Part shown: positions 1-5,310 of the stretch, one piece after another
Numbering within the stretch: position 1 is the first letter of the stretch
How the letters are laid out: each line of letters begins with the position of its first letter
Source of the DNA: Gammaproteobacteria bacterium
Lineage (GTDB): Bacteria; Pseudomonadota; Gammaproteobacteria; Pseudomonadales; Halomonadaceae
Assembly: GCA_023485185.1 (NCBI GenBank)
Contig: JAMCZP010000283.1
Coordinates: 1 to 9,511 of the forward strand
Direction of reading: 5' to 3'
DNA length: 9,511 nucleotides
Notes under the pieces: model-generated
Seen by the model: the letters and a program-made list of their open reading frames with translations, nothing else
What the model was told of the DNA's origin: nothing
The model's database searches: none
Program-made: the position numbers and the translations under genes

Positions 1-1
1 T

Positions 2-628
2 ATTCGCGGTCTGTTCCCGATACCCTCTATTACCATGCACTTCGTGCTGGCGGGCGATGAGGGCGTGACCGATATTTCTGCACTGGAAGGCAAGCACGTT
101 TTGATTGGTCGCGGCACCTTTGGTGCCCGTGAAGCGGCGCGTTATCTAGAGCTATTTGGCTTGGGAGACCAAGTGAGAATTGCCGATGCGGCTATCGGCA
201 GCGGCCCCGATGCGCTGAAAAATGGTCAAATCGATGCGTTTATAACGGCGAGTTCCTTCCCTACGCCAAATGTTATTGAGACAGCGGCTAGCATGCCCGT
301 GACGCTGATCAGCTTGACCGATGAACAGATTGAGCAAACCGGGGCACCCCGCCAAACGATCCCAGGTGGCACGTATCCAGGGGTTGATGAGGATGTTGAA
401 ACGACCTCGCTACCCGTGATTGCCTATACGACCACGCAAATGGATGAAGAGACCGCGTACACGCTTACCAAAACGTTTTGGGAACGCCGTGATGCGATGG
501 CGGAAGAGACCGCATGGTGGAGCAGTATTACCCCTGCAATGCTTGAGAATATGACCGGCACGCTCCACCCTGGCGCGCTGCGTTACTATGAAGAAGCGGG
601 CATTGAGGTGCCTGACACTCTGCGTTAA
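2..628 (+). CDS. TAXI-family TRAP transporter solute-binding protein, C-terminal part (5' end outside window)
   Basis: The reading frame is open from base 2 and ends at TAA (626-628), so about 208 C-terminal residues are visible and the start and signal peptide lie upstream of the window. TAXI proteins are periplasmic receptors that hand a substrate to a TRAP permease. The visible part begins in the typical region 'RGLFPIPSITMHFVLA', followed by 'ISALEGKHVLIGRGTFGAREAA', the lobe segment in which TAXI proteins carry 'L.GK.V..G..GSGT'. It continues with 'ALKNGQIDAFI' and a C-terminal helical part 'FWERRDAM', and ends '...HPGALRYYEEAGIEVPDTLR', a usual family ending. The canonical GSGT is GTFG here. 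The permease gene follows on the same strand, which fits a two-gene transporter operon. The ligand cannot be deduced; known TAXI ligands include glutamate-like and other organic acids. Family assignment is confident. Confidence 0.9.
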   Translation: MRGLFPIPSITMHFVLAGDEGVTDISALEGKHVLIGRGTFGAREAARYLELFGLGDQVRIADAAIGSGPDALKNGQIDAFITASSFPTPNVIETAASMPVTLISLTDEQIEQTGAPRQTIPGGTYPGVDEDVETTSLPVIAYTTTQMDEETAYTLTKTFWERRDAMAEETAWWSSITPAMLENMTGTLHPGALRYYEEAGIEVPDTLR

Positions 629-645
629 CCCTTTTTCATTCATTG

Positions 646-679
646 AACACCCTCGCGGCGCTAACGCTGCGGGGGTGTT
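646..679 (+). promoter_or_regulatory. Intercistronic RNA hairpin between TAXI binding-protein and permease genes
   Basis: Bases 646-660 pair with 665-679 around a CTAA loop (661-664), giving a 15-bp stem with two G-U wobbles (653/672 and 657/668). No T-run follows it on the plus strand (GTCATGAAAGG comes next), so it is not a standard intrinsic terminator. It starts 18 nt after the binding-protein stop codon and ends 7 nt before the likely permease ribosome-binding site. Inference: it may protect the upstream message from 3' exonucleases or cause partial termination, so that more receptor than permease is made. Confidence 0.7.
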
Positions 680-699
680 GTCATGAAAGGCCACTTGGC

Positions 700-2502
700 A
701 TGCGTGTGTTCTCTTCATCACCAACAGCGACAGCCCCAGCGGCAGATAGCTCGATAGCGCCTGGATGGATAGCGCTAGGCGCGGTCAGCGTTGCGTTTCA
801 TCTGGGGCTGATTTTTTATGGTTTAACCCCCGCGTTGGTTAGCCGGCCGCTGCATATGGCGCTGCTGCTGCCATGGGTATTGATCTATATGGCTAATACC
901 CCTGCACAGCGGATAAGCGGTTGGCTGCTAACGATACTCGGCTTTGCAGCGTGCGCTTATATCGCCTTCAACGAGCCAGCATTAGCCAACCAATACGGCT
1001 TTATCGATACCCATCTGCAGATGGCGATAGGGCTTTTTTTAATGGCGTTGGCACTTGAAGCCGCGCGCCGTGCCATTGGCTGGCCACTGCCGCTGGTTGC
1101 CCTCTTGGCGTTAATGTATGGCGCCTTTGGTCAATATGTGCCCGGTGCTTTTGGTCACCCAGGGTTGCCGCTGCAAAGCATGGTGGGCACGCTTACGATT
1201 GCCGAAGGCGGGCTATGGGGCTCGTTAACCGGCGTGAGTGTTAGCGTCGTGGCGATTTTTGTGATTTTCGGCGCGGTGCTAAACGCTGGGGAAGCGGGCC
1301 AAGGCTTTATGAATTTAGCCAGCGCCGTGGCGGGGCGGCTCACGGGCGGGGCTGCTAAGGTATCGGTTATTTCTTCAGCGTTGATGGGGTCGATATCAGG
1401 CTCGGCGTCGGCCAATGTGGCTTCTACCGGTGCTATTACTATCCCTTCTATGGTGCGGCTGCGTTACCCGCGTTCGTTGGCGGGGGCTGTTGAAGCCGTC
1501 GCCTCGTCAGGTGGGCAAATTATGCCGCCGCTGATGGGCGCGGGCGCGTTTGTAATGGTGGAGCTCACAGGCACGCCTTATACGCAGATTATGGCCGCCG
1601 CGATGCTGCCAGCGGTGCTCTATTTTTTGACCGTGTGGGTAGGTATTAATGCCTATGCGACTCGGCATGACTTACAGCCAGTGGCGGAAAGTGAACGGCC
1701 GAGCCCAAAAGAAGTACTGATTACGTCGCTATTTTTCGCCGTGCCTTTTGTGCTGTTGCTGGAGCGCATCTTTAACGCCGGTTATACCCCTCAATATGCA
1801 GCCAGTATCGCGATTTTCGCAGGCGTAGCGCTGCTGTTTTTTGATGTCACGCTACGCTTTTCACTGCCTGGTTTTGCCAGCCGTTTAGCGGAAGCGGTGG
1901 TGACTGCGGGTCGCCAAATTGCGGTCATCGGTGCCATTATCCTGTGTGCCTCGCTAGTGGTGGGGGTGCTATCGCTGACGGGCCTGGGCGTCAAAATCAC
2001 TTCCGGCATTCTGTCGCTCTCTAACGACATGCTATGGCCCGCGCTGCTGCTGACCGCATTAGCCTGTTTGATTTTAGGCATGGAAGTGCCCACCACGGCG
2101 GCCTATGTGATTTGCGTCTCTGTGGCTGGCCCTGCGCTAACTTCGCTTGGATTGGAGCCGTTACTGGCGCACTTATTTGTCTTCTGGTTCGCGCTGCTCT
2201 CGACCATCACGCCGCCAGTGTGTGGCGGTGTGTTTATCGCCGCAGGCATGGTGGGCGAGAACTGGCTGAAGGTAGCCTTTAAGGCAATGGCGTTGGGAAT
2301 TGGCCTCTACATCATTCCGTTAGCCATGGTGGCCAACCCGGAAATGATCCGGTTGGCCTTTAATCCCACGGGAGCGCTGCTGGATGCATTAAAAGTTGCG
2401 ATCGGTTTAACGGCTATTTCTTATGGCGTCATCGCGCGAAAGGCGCTGTGGCACCGTATGGGATTAATAGTGGCGGGGATGGTTGTCATCTTCGTGATCT
2501 AG
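700..2502 (+). CDS. TRAP transporter permease, fused DctQ-DctM type (TAXI-associated)
   Basis: This is a 600-residue polytopic inner-membrane protein carrying both the small (DctQ-like, 4 TM, roughly residues 20-150) and large (DctM-like, 12 TM) parts, as is usual for permeases paired with TAXI receptors. It should drive ion-coupled uptake of the ligand delivered by the protein encoded upstream. Diagnostic DctM segments are 'GSISGSASANVASTGAIT' (about 230-247), 'SGGQIMPPLMGAGAF' (about 270-284), 'GMEVPTTAAY' (about 460-469) and 'TITPPVCGG' (about 502-510). These two discontinuous halves form the Na+/substrate region in the family. I chose ATG 700 over the upstream in-frame TTG 643 because GAAAGG (685-690) lies 9 nt before it, while 643 falls at the foot of a strong hairpin and has no ribosome-binding site. 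The gene overlaps the convergent minus-strand gene by 39 bp. Length and motifs look intact. The substrate is unknown. Confidence 0.93.
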   Translation: MRVFSSSPTATAPAADSSIAPGWIALGAVSVAFHLGLIFYGLTPALVSRPLHMALLLPWVLIYMANTPAQRISGWLLTILGFAACAYIAFNEPALANQYGFIDTHLQMAIGLFLMALALEAARRAIGWPLPLVALLALMYGAFGQYVPGAFGHPGLPLQSMVGTLTIAEGGLWGSLTGVSVSVVAIFVIFGAVLNAGEAGQGFMNLASAVAGRLTGGAAKVSVISSALMGSISGSASANVASTGAITIPSMVRLRYPRSLAGAVEAVASSGGQIMPPLMGAGAFVMVELTGTPYTQIMAAAMLPAVLYFLTVWVGINAYATRHDLQPVAESERPSPKEVLITSLFFAVPFVLLLERIFNAGYTPQYAASIAIFAGVALLFFDVTLRFSLPGFASRLAEAVVTAGRQIAVIGAIILCASLVVGVLSLTGLGVKITSGILSLSNDMLWPALLLTALACLILGMEVPTTAAYVICVSVAGPALTSLGLEPLLAHLFVFWFALLSTITPPVCGGVFIAAGMVGENWLKVAFKAMALGIGLYIIPLAMVANPEMIRLAFNPTGALLDALKVAIGLTAISYGVIARKALWHRMGLIVAGMVVIFVI

Positions 2503-3042
2503 CCGCAGCGGCGAAGAGAGTGGTAGTGGGGTGGTGGCAAACATCACCCAAGTATCTAAAGCAGGCCCGAGTGATTGCACTAAACGCAGTTGCTCGGGTG
2601 CCTGCGTCAGTACCTCTTCAGCGCAAATGCCTGCCTCAAATTGACCTGACAGTAATCCTTCAGCCACTGCGACGGTGGTGGGTGCCTCAATGATCTCGTC
2701 AAAACCGGTCAAATCAGTGTAATAGCGCGTAGCAGGTTGTAGCGCTATCTGTATGGGATGGGTAAGCGCACGCTGGGCGATCAGCGCGAGCGGTTTGCTA
2801 CCCGCTATAAACGTATCCACAGGGTAAGCGCGATGCATAAAACGACCGACGCAATCGCTATGCGAAAAGTGAGCGGTGCACTGCAGCACATGACTCACCT
2901 GCCCATTGATGAGCGCTTGGAAAGCATCTTCGAACTGGGTAAATAGCGTAATACTGCCTTCGCCGGAGCAGCGCATGTTCAGATAGCGCTGGGCGATCAA
3001 TTCATGGTTATTACCGCTAGGTCCTAACGTGGCAATCTGCAT
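2464..3042 (-). CDS. Small prephenate-dehydratase-like (type 2 periplasmic-binding-fold) protein
   Basis: A 192-residue soluble protein whose N-terminus 'MQIATLGPSGNNHELIAQRYL' matches the opening of the prephenate dehydratase catalytic domain. The middle ('LINGQVSHVLQC', 'APTTVAVAEGLLSGQFEAGICAEEVL') resembles the same two-lobed fold. No chorismate mutase or ACT regulatory domain is present. The Asn-x-Thr-Arg-Phe motif of true prephenate dehydratases is not seen: the expected place reads 'TWVMFATTPL'. Ordinary phenylalanine-pathway activity is therefore doubtful. It could be a BacA-like prephenate decarboxylase relative, or a ligand-binding or enzyme partner of the adjacent transporter. The start at 3042 is supported by AAGGA 5 nt upstream; the longer frame from 3087 would add 15 residues without a ribosome-binding site. 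The gene converges on the TRAP permease gene and their 3' ends overlap by 39 bp. Fold assignment is moderate and function unassigned. Confidence 0.7.
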   Translation of the reverse strand: MQIATLGPSGNNHELIAQRYLNMRCSGEGSITLFTQFEDAFQALINGQVSHVLQCTAHFSHSDCVGRFMHRAYPVDTFIAGSKPLALIAQRALTHPIQIALQPATRYYTDLTGFDEIIEAPTTVAVAEGLLSGQFEAGICAEEVLTQAPEQLRLVQSLGPALDTWVMFATTPLPLSSPLRLDHEDDNHPRHY

Positions 3043-3169
3043 CGGTATCCTTAATATTTGATTGACATTGGTATAGGTGATGCCCAACGACTACTTAGCG
3101 TGGACAATGAAACGTTCTACAAGGCCGAGCTTGCAGGATGGAATCAGGTGATGATTGCCGCCTAGGGCG

Positions 3170-4126
3170 CTAAAAAACGGTGAAACTTAGCGCGATGTAC
3201 GCCGCATAACCGGCCAGTAATGCGCCCCCTTCCCAGCGCGATAAACGCATGCCGGTATATAGGAACAGTACCAGTATGCCGGCCGCGCCCAGCATTACCC
3301 ACTGATCAAACATGACAACTCGCTCGACAATAGGGAGAGGCTGCAAAAAGGCTGAGATGCCCAAAATACCCAAGAGATTAAAAATGTTGCTGCCGAGGAT
3401 GTTGCCCACGGCCACATCAGCATGGCGACGCAAAGCTGCAATCACTGACACCGCCATCTCTGGCAATGACGTGCCTACTGCAACAATCGTCAAGCCAATG
3501 ACTGCTTCAGAAACGCCCATTGCCTGAGCTAAGCCGATCGCTCCAAACAGGAGTAACTGTGACCCACCGATCAGCATGCCCAAACCAACGATTAGTGCTA
3601 TGGCGATCATCCACCCGGTGGTGGGTAGCTTGGTCATTTCCTCCGCTTCCGATGCGTGCATGTCAGCAGCCGGGATGTGGTTTCGGCTTTCGCTGAGATA
3701 CGCCCATACCAAGTAGCCAATCAAACCAGCGAGAAAGATCGCTGCATCTATTCGCCCTAATGAGCTGCTGAAGGAAAGAACAATGAAGAGGAGGCTGGCA
3801 AGCACAACGACCAGCCCGTCGCGGCGTAGGGCTAAGGGCTGTACCGCCATTGGGCAGATCACCGCACACAGGCCCAGAATAAGTAAGATATTACCGATGT
3901 TGCTCCCGACGATATTACCAACGGCAATATCAGGCTGCTGATTGATAGCCGCATCAATCGACACCACTAGTTCAGGTGCCGAAGTGCCGAACCCAACCAC
4001 CACGAGACCTGTGAGTAGCGGCGAAACGCCAACTCTGCGTGCGCCTGCTACTGCGCCTCGAATAAGCGATTCTCCTCCCAGCGTTAACAGTACAATCCCG
4101 GCCAGTAAACTTAGTCCATATAGCAT
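3170..4126 (-). CDS. Calcium/sodium antiporter, CaCA family (YrbG-like)
   Basis: A 318-residue inner-membrane cation exchanger, close to the usual 310-330 residues of bacterial YrbG/K+-dependent Na+/Ca2+ exchanger-like proteins. It shows the defining internal duplication. Repeat 1 has 'GFGTSAPELVVS' (45-56) and 'GNIVGSNIGN' (70-79). Repeat 2 has 'VAVGTSLPEMAVS' (215-227) and 'GNILGSNIFN' (241-250). The acidic residues E52 and E223 in these alpha-repeats are the family's cation-binding positions, and both are intact. A hydrophilic loop (about 145-168) with several acidic residues separates the halves. It is expected to extrude Ca2+ in exchange for Na+ or H+. Start ATG (4126-4124) is preceded by AAGGGG with 8 nt spacing. 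It is transcribed divergently from the cold-shock gene and stops 127 bp before the next minus-strand gene, so the two could share a transcript. No convincing terminator lies between them. Confidence 0.93.
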   Translation of the reverse strand: MLYGLSLLAGIVLLTLGGESLIRGAVAGARRVGVSPLLTGLVVVGFGTSAPELVVSIDAAINQQPDIAVGNIVGSNIGNILLILGLCAVICPMAVQPLALRRDGLVVVLASLLFIVLSFSSSLGRIDAAIFLAGLIGYLVWAYLSESRNHIPAADMHASEAEEMTKLPTTGWMIAIALIVGLGMLIGGSQLLLFGAIGLAQAMGVSEAVIGLTIVAVGTSLPEMAVSVIAALRRHADVAVGNILGSNIFNLLGILGISAFLQPLPIVERVVMFDQWVMLGAAGILVLFLYTGMRLSRWEGGALLAGYAAYIALSFTVF

Positions 4127-4227
4127 TTAAGAAGCCCCTTCCAGAGTATTAGCCCGACCGTGGGATTCATCAGGCTAATCAAGCACGCAAGGCTGACGGA
4201 TTATGAGTGCCTCGCTCAAGAGCAAGA

Positions 4228-4256
4228 TTACTGCTAATTACTAAGTTTTACTGCTA
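4228..4256 (+). repeat. 9-bp direct repeat TTACTGCTA, 20 bp centre to centre
   Basis: TTACTGCTA occurs at 4228-4236 and again, exactly, at 4248-4256. The offset of 20 bp is about two helical turns, so both copies face the same side of the DNA. The second copy overlaps the possible extended -10 TGCTATTCT. Inference: a regulator operator for one of the two divergent genes. A chance repeat in AT-rich DNA is also possible. Confidence 0.45.
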
Positions 4257-4447
4257 TTCTTAAGGGGAGAGCAATAAATTAAAAGCTGAAAGGCTTTGAC
4301 CTGCAGCCGTGTATGTGGCAGGATGTGCGCAGTTAGTAAGTTAGCAAGCAAGCATGGTTTCAGAAACATTCGAATTCTTTCGGTAGTCTGTAATTGTATT
4401 CCTTGTTCTACTCACTATTTATCTGGGTAATACCAGGAATTTTACAA

Positions 4448-4467
4448 TTCGCGATTAGCGAAAAGGA
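4448..4467 (+). promoter_or_regulatory. Small hairpin abutting the ribosome-binding site of the cold-shock gene
   Basis: TTCGC (4448-4452) pairs with GCGAA (4458-4462) around a GATTA loop. It directly adjoins AAGGA (4463-4467), which lies 8 nt before the ATG. A 5-bp stem touching the ribosome-binding site could change translation with temperature, as is known for cspA-type leaders, but this specific role is inference. Confidence 0.4.
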
Positions 4468-4475
4468 TTTATATC

Positions 4476-4682
4476 ATGGCAACTGGCACAGTTAAGTGGT
4501 TCAACGATTCTAAAGGTTTTGGCTTCATCGCACCGTCTGACGGCAGCGACGATGTTTTTGCTCATTTTTCTGAAATTCAGTCTGATGGCTTCAAAACTCT
4601 ACCTGAAGGTGCTAACGTTTCTTTTGACGTTACCCAAGGTCAGAAAGGCCTTCAAGCTTCAAACATCAAGCTGCTTTCTTAA
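4476..4682 (+). CDS. CspA-family cold-shock protein (single cold-shock domain)
   Basis: A 68-residue protein that is essentially one cold-shock domain, a five-stranded OB-fold that binds single-stranded RNA and DNA and melts RNA secondary structure. The opening '[18 protein letters not shown]' contains RNP1 (KGFGFI, residues 13-18), and RNP2 is VFAHF (27-31). The aromatic residues W8, F9, F15, F17, F28 and F31 that stack on nucleic acid are all present. Length is typical (65-70). Start ATG has AAGGA 8 nt upstream. It is monocistronic, with a long upstream leader and a strong terminator 43 bp after the stop. Which paralogue it is (cold-induced or constitutive) cannot be told from the sequence, so no symbol is given. 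Confidence 0.97.
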   Translation: MATGTVKWFNDSKGFGFIAPSDGSDDVFAHFSEIQSDGFKTLPEGANVSFDVTQGQKGLQASNIKLLS

Positions 4683-4724
4683 TCCTAGCGATTATGTAAG
4701 CTCTCGAGTCTTTTAGATTCGATG

Positions 4725-4752
4725 ATCGGGCCCCGCTTAGGCGGGGCCCGAT
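4725..4752 (+). terminator. Intrinsic terminator of the cold-shock gene
   Basis: A perfect 12-bp GC-rich stem (4725-4736 with 4741-4752) closes a TTAG loop 43 bp after the stop codon. A short T-rich stretch (GCGTTTGTG) follows. The stem is strong and the T tract weak. It may also limit read-through from the minus strand. Confidence 0.85.
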
Positions 4753-5029
4753 GCGTTTGTGCCTGCCAAAAAGAAACTCCTCCCCATTTAAGTGCTTTTT
4801 TGAAGAAATGACCGTGAACTAGTCCACATAGCCCAAGGCCCAAGCTGTTTACGAGCGTCTAACAAGGCGTGGTCGCGATGTCAGCGTTTGTTATTGTGTT
4901 GAGCTAGCAACCTTCCCTTCACTGCTGTAAAGCGCTTTGACTAGAAAACCTTTCTGCAAGTGCTCATGCAGATAAAGTGCCAGTGACCTGCCGATTAGTT
5001 GAGCGTCGGCCACGGATCTATAGGAGGGG

Positions 5030-5049
5030 ATGTTGACTCAAATGTTGAC
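5030..5049 (+). repeat. Two 12-bp-phased copies of ATGTTGAC
   Basis: ATGTTGAC is found at 5030-5037 and 5042-5049, offset by 12 bp. It lies on the chromosomal side of the att-like site, about 85 bp from the core. It could be a protein-binding pair or chance; the TTGAC words look like -35 elements but no -10 follows at the right distance. Confidence 0.3.
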
Positions 5050-5094
5050 ATAGCTATGCCTAAACAAGACAAGCCTTTTCCAGCCCACAGACAC

Positions 5095-5117
5095 AAAAAA
5101 AGCACCCGTAGGTGCTT
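5095..5117 (-). terminator. Minus-strand intrinsic terminator next to the tmRNA-like 3' end
   Basis: Read on the minus strand, AAGCACC (5117-5111) pairs with GGTGCTT (5106-5100) around TACG, and the transcript runs into an uninterrupted T-run (seven T, 5101-5095). This is a textbook intrinsic terminator pointing left, yet no protein gene on the minus strand feeds it within the window. It lies 16 bp beyond the CCA of the ssrA-like fragment, which is where a tmRNA terminator would be expected. On the plus strand the T tract is poor. Confidence 0.8.
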
Positions 5118-5133
5118 GATTTGTATAGTAAGG

Positions 5134-5153
5134 TGGTGGAGGCGGCGTCCACC
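5134..5153 (-). other. Putative island attachment site: ssrA (tmRNA) 3'-end fragment
   Basis: On the minus strand, bases 5146-5134 read GCCGCCTCCACCA, which resembles the acceptor-stem 3' strand and CCA of proteobacterial tmRNAs, and an intrinsic terminator follows. The T-arm that should precede it is missing (no GGGTTCAA stretch), so the fragment is only the gene's 3' tip. The site also has recombinase-core geometry: GGTGGA (5135-5140), a 7-bp spacer GGCGGCG, then the inverted arm TCCACC (5148-5153). P4-type integrases are known to use tRNA and ssrA 3' ends (for example CP4-57 in E. coli), and one starts 158 bp away. Alternatives are a 3'-damaged ssrA pseudogene or another RNA gene's 3' end. 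No second copy is visible in this window. Confidence 0.55.
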
Positions 5154-5166
5154 GCTTAGGTGTATC

Positions 5167-5189
5167 AAAGCACATCATTCCGATGCTTT
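5167..5189 (+). repeat. Bulged inverted repeat upstream of the integrase
   Basis: AAAGCA (5167-5172) and TC (5175-5176) pair with GA and TGCTTT (5182-5189) across an ATTCC loop, leaving a 2-nt bulge. No T-run follows in either direction, so it is unlikely to be a terminator. It lies between the att core and the possible integrase promoter and may be a binding site; this is weakly supported. Confidence 0.35.
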
Positions 5190-5212
5190 AACCTATTGAA
5201 CTCCTTGTTTTT

Positions 5213-5218
5213 TATACT
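5213..5218 (+). promoter_or_regulatory. Possible -10 element of the integrase promoter
   Basis: TATACT in a T-rich stretch is a good -10 hexamer (5 of 6 matches). No good -35 sits 16-18 bp upstream; TTGAAC (5196-5201) is only 11 bp away. If used, transcription would begin near 5225, which rules out the TTG at 5224 as the integrase start and fits the downstream GTG. Confidence 0.35.
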
Positions 5219-5268
5219 TTGCGTTGTCTTATTCCATGTCAGAAAATATCACCCAATGCTATTATTTT

Positions 5269-5298
5269 GGATGGTATAGTGGATGGCAAGGTGGATGG
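5269..5298 (+). repeat. Three GGATGG repeats with exact 12-bp period
   Basis: GGATGG occurs at 5269-5274, 5281-5286 and 5293-5298, and both 12-bp units before the second and third copies end in GT. The array lies between the att-like core and the integrase GTG start, and the last copy runs into the integrase ribosome-binding site. Inference: arm-type integrase sites or an autoregulatory operator. If translated from 5236, this would encode an odd Trp/Gly-rich segment, which argues that it is not coding. Confidence 0.55.
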
Positions 5299-5310
5299 GA
5301 GAAAAAGTTC

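Larger units (their letters stand above)
4127..4475. promoter_or_regulatory. Divergent intergenic region: antiporter promoter side and cold-shock gene leader
   Basis: These 349 bp hold no credible gene. They must contain the minus-strand promoter for the antiporter and the plus-strand promoter and leader of the cold-shock gene. CspA-type genes of Gammaproteobacteria commonly have long structured 5' leaders, so a long leader is plausible here. A possible extended -10 element, TGCTATTCT (4252-4260), would give a leader of about 200 nt, but no matching -35 is present, so this is a weak call. A 9-bp direct repeat and a small hairpin next to the ribosome-binding site are listed separately. Confidence 0.5.
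4753..5310. other. Gene-free junction between core chromosome and island
   Basis: About 558 bp between the cold-shock terminator and the integrase start. Both strands were read and no supportable coding region was found; the short open frame at 4999-5199 has no family resemblance and runs through the terminator and att-like site. From left to right it holds an unremarkable stretch (4753-5029), a short tandem repeat (5030-5049), a minus-strand terminator (5095-5117), an ssrA-3'-end-like att core (5134-5153), a bulged hairpin (5167-5189), a possible -10 element (5213-5218) and three 12-bp-phased GGATGG repeats (5269-5298). Confidence 0.6.

Noticed and set aside
643..699. TTG 643 as the start of the TRAP permease
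   Set aside because: It lies at the foot of a strong hairpin with no ribosome-binding site, whereas ATG 700 has GAAAGG 9 nt upstream.
683..760. ATG 683 as a small gene or permease start
   Set aside because: It is out of frame with the permease and reaches a stop after about two dozen codons with no recognisable product.
1155..1415. Minus-strand open frames inside the permease gene (also 1791-2096)
   Set aside because: They are shadows of a clearly coding TRAP permease, with no motif or ribosome-binding site.
3312..3527. Plus-strand open frames opposite the antiporter (also 3942-4130)
   Set aside because: They mirror the conserved alpha-repeat coding on the minus strand and resemble no protein.
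4519..4716. Overlapping plus-strand frame within the cold-shock gene
   Set aside because: It is a frame-shifted shadow of a complete, canonical cold-shock domain.
4999..5199. 66-codon open frame across the junction
   Set aside because: It runs through the minus-strand terminator and att-like site, has no ribosome-binding site that fits its start, and its product looks random.
5120..5223. A complete tRNA or tmRNA gene on the minus strand
   Set aside because: Only the CCA end and acceptor-strand match are present. No T-loop sequence GGTTCAA, tag-peptide frame or 5' half is found, so only a 3' fragment is claimed.
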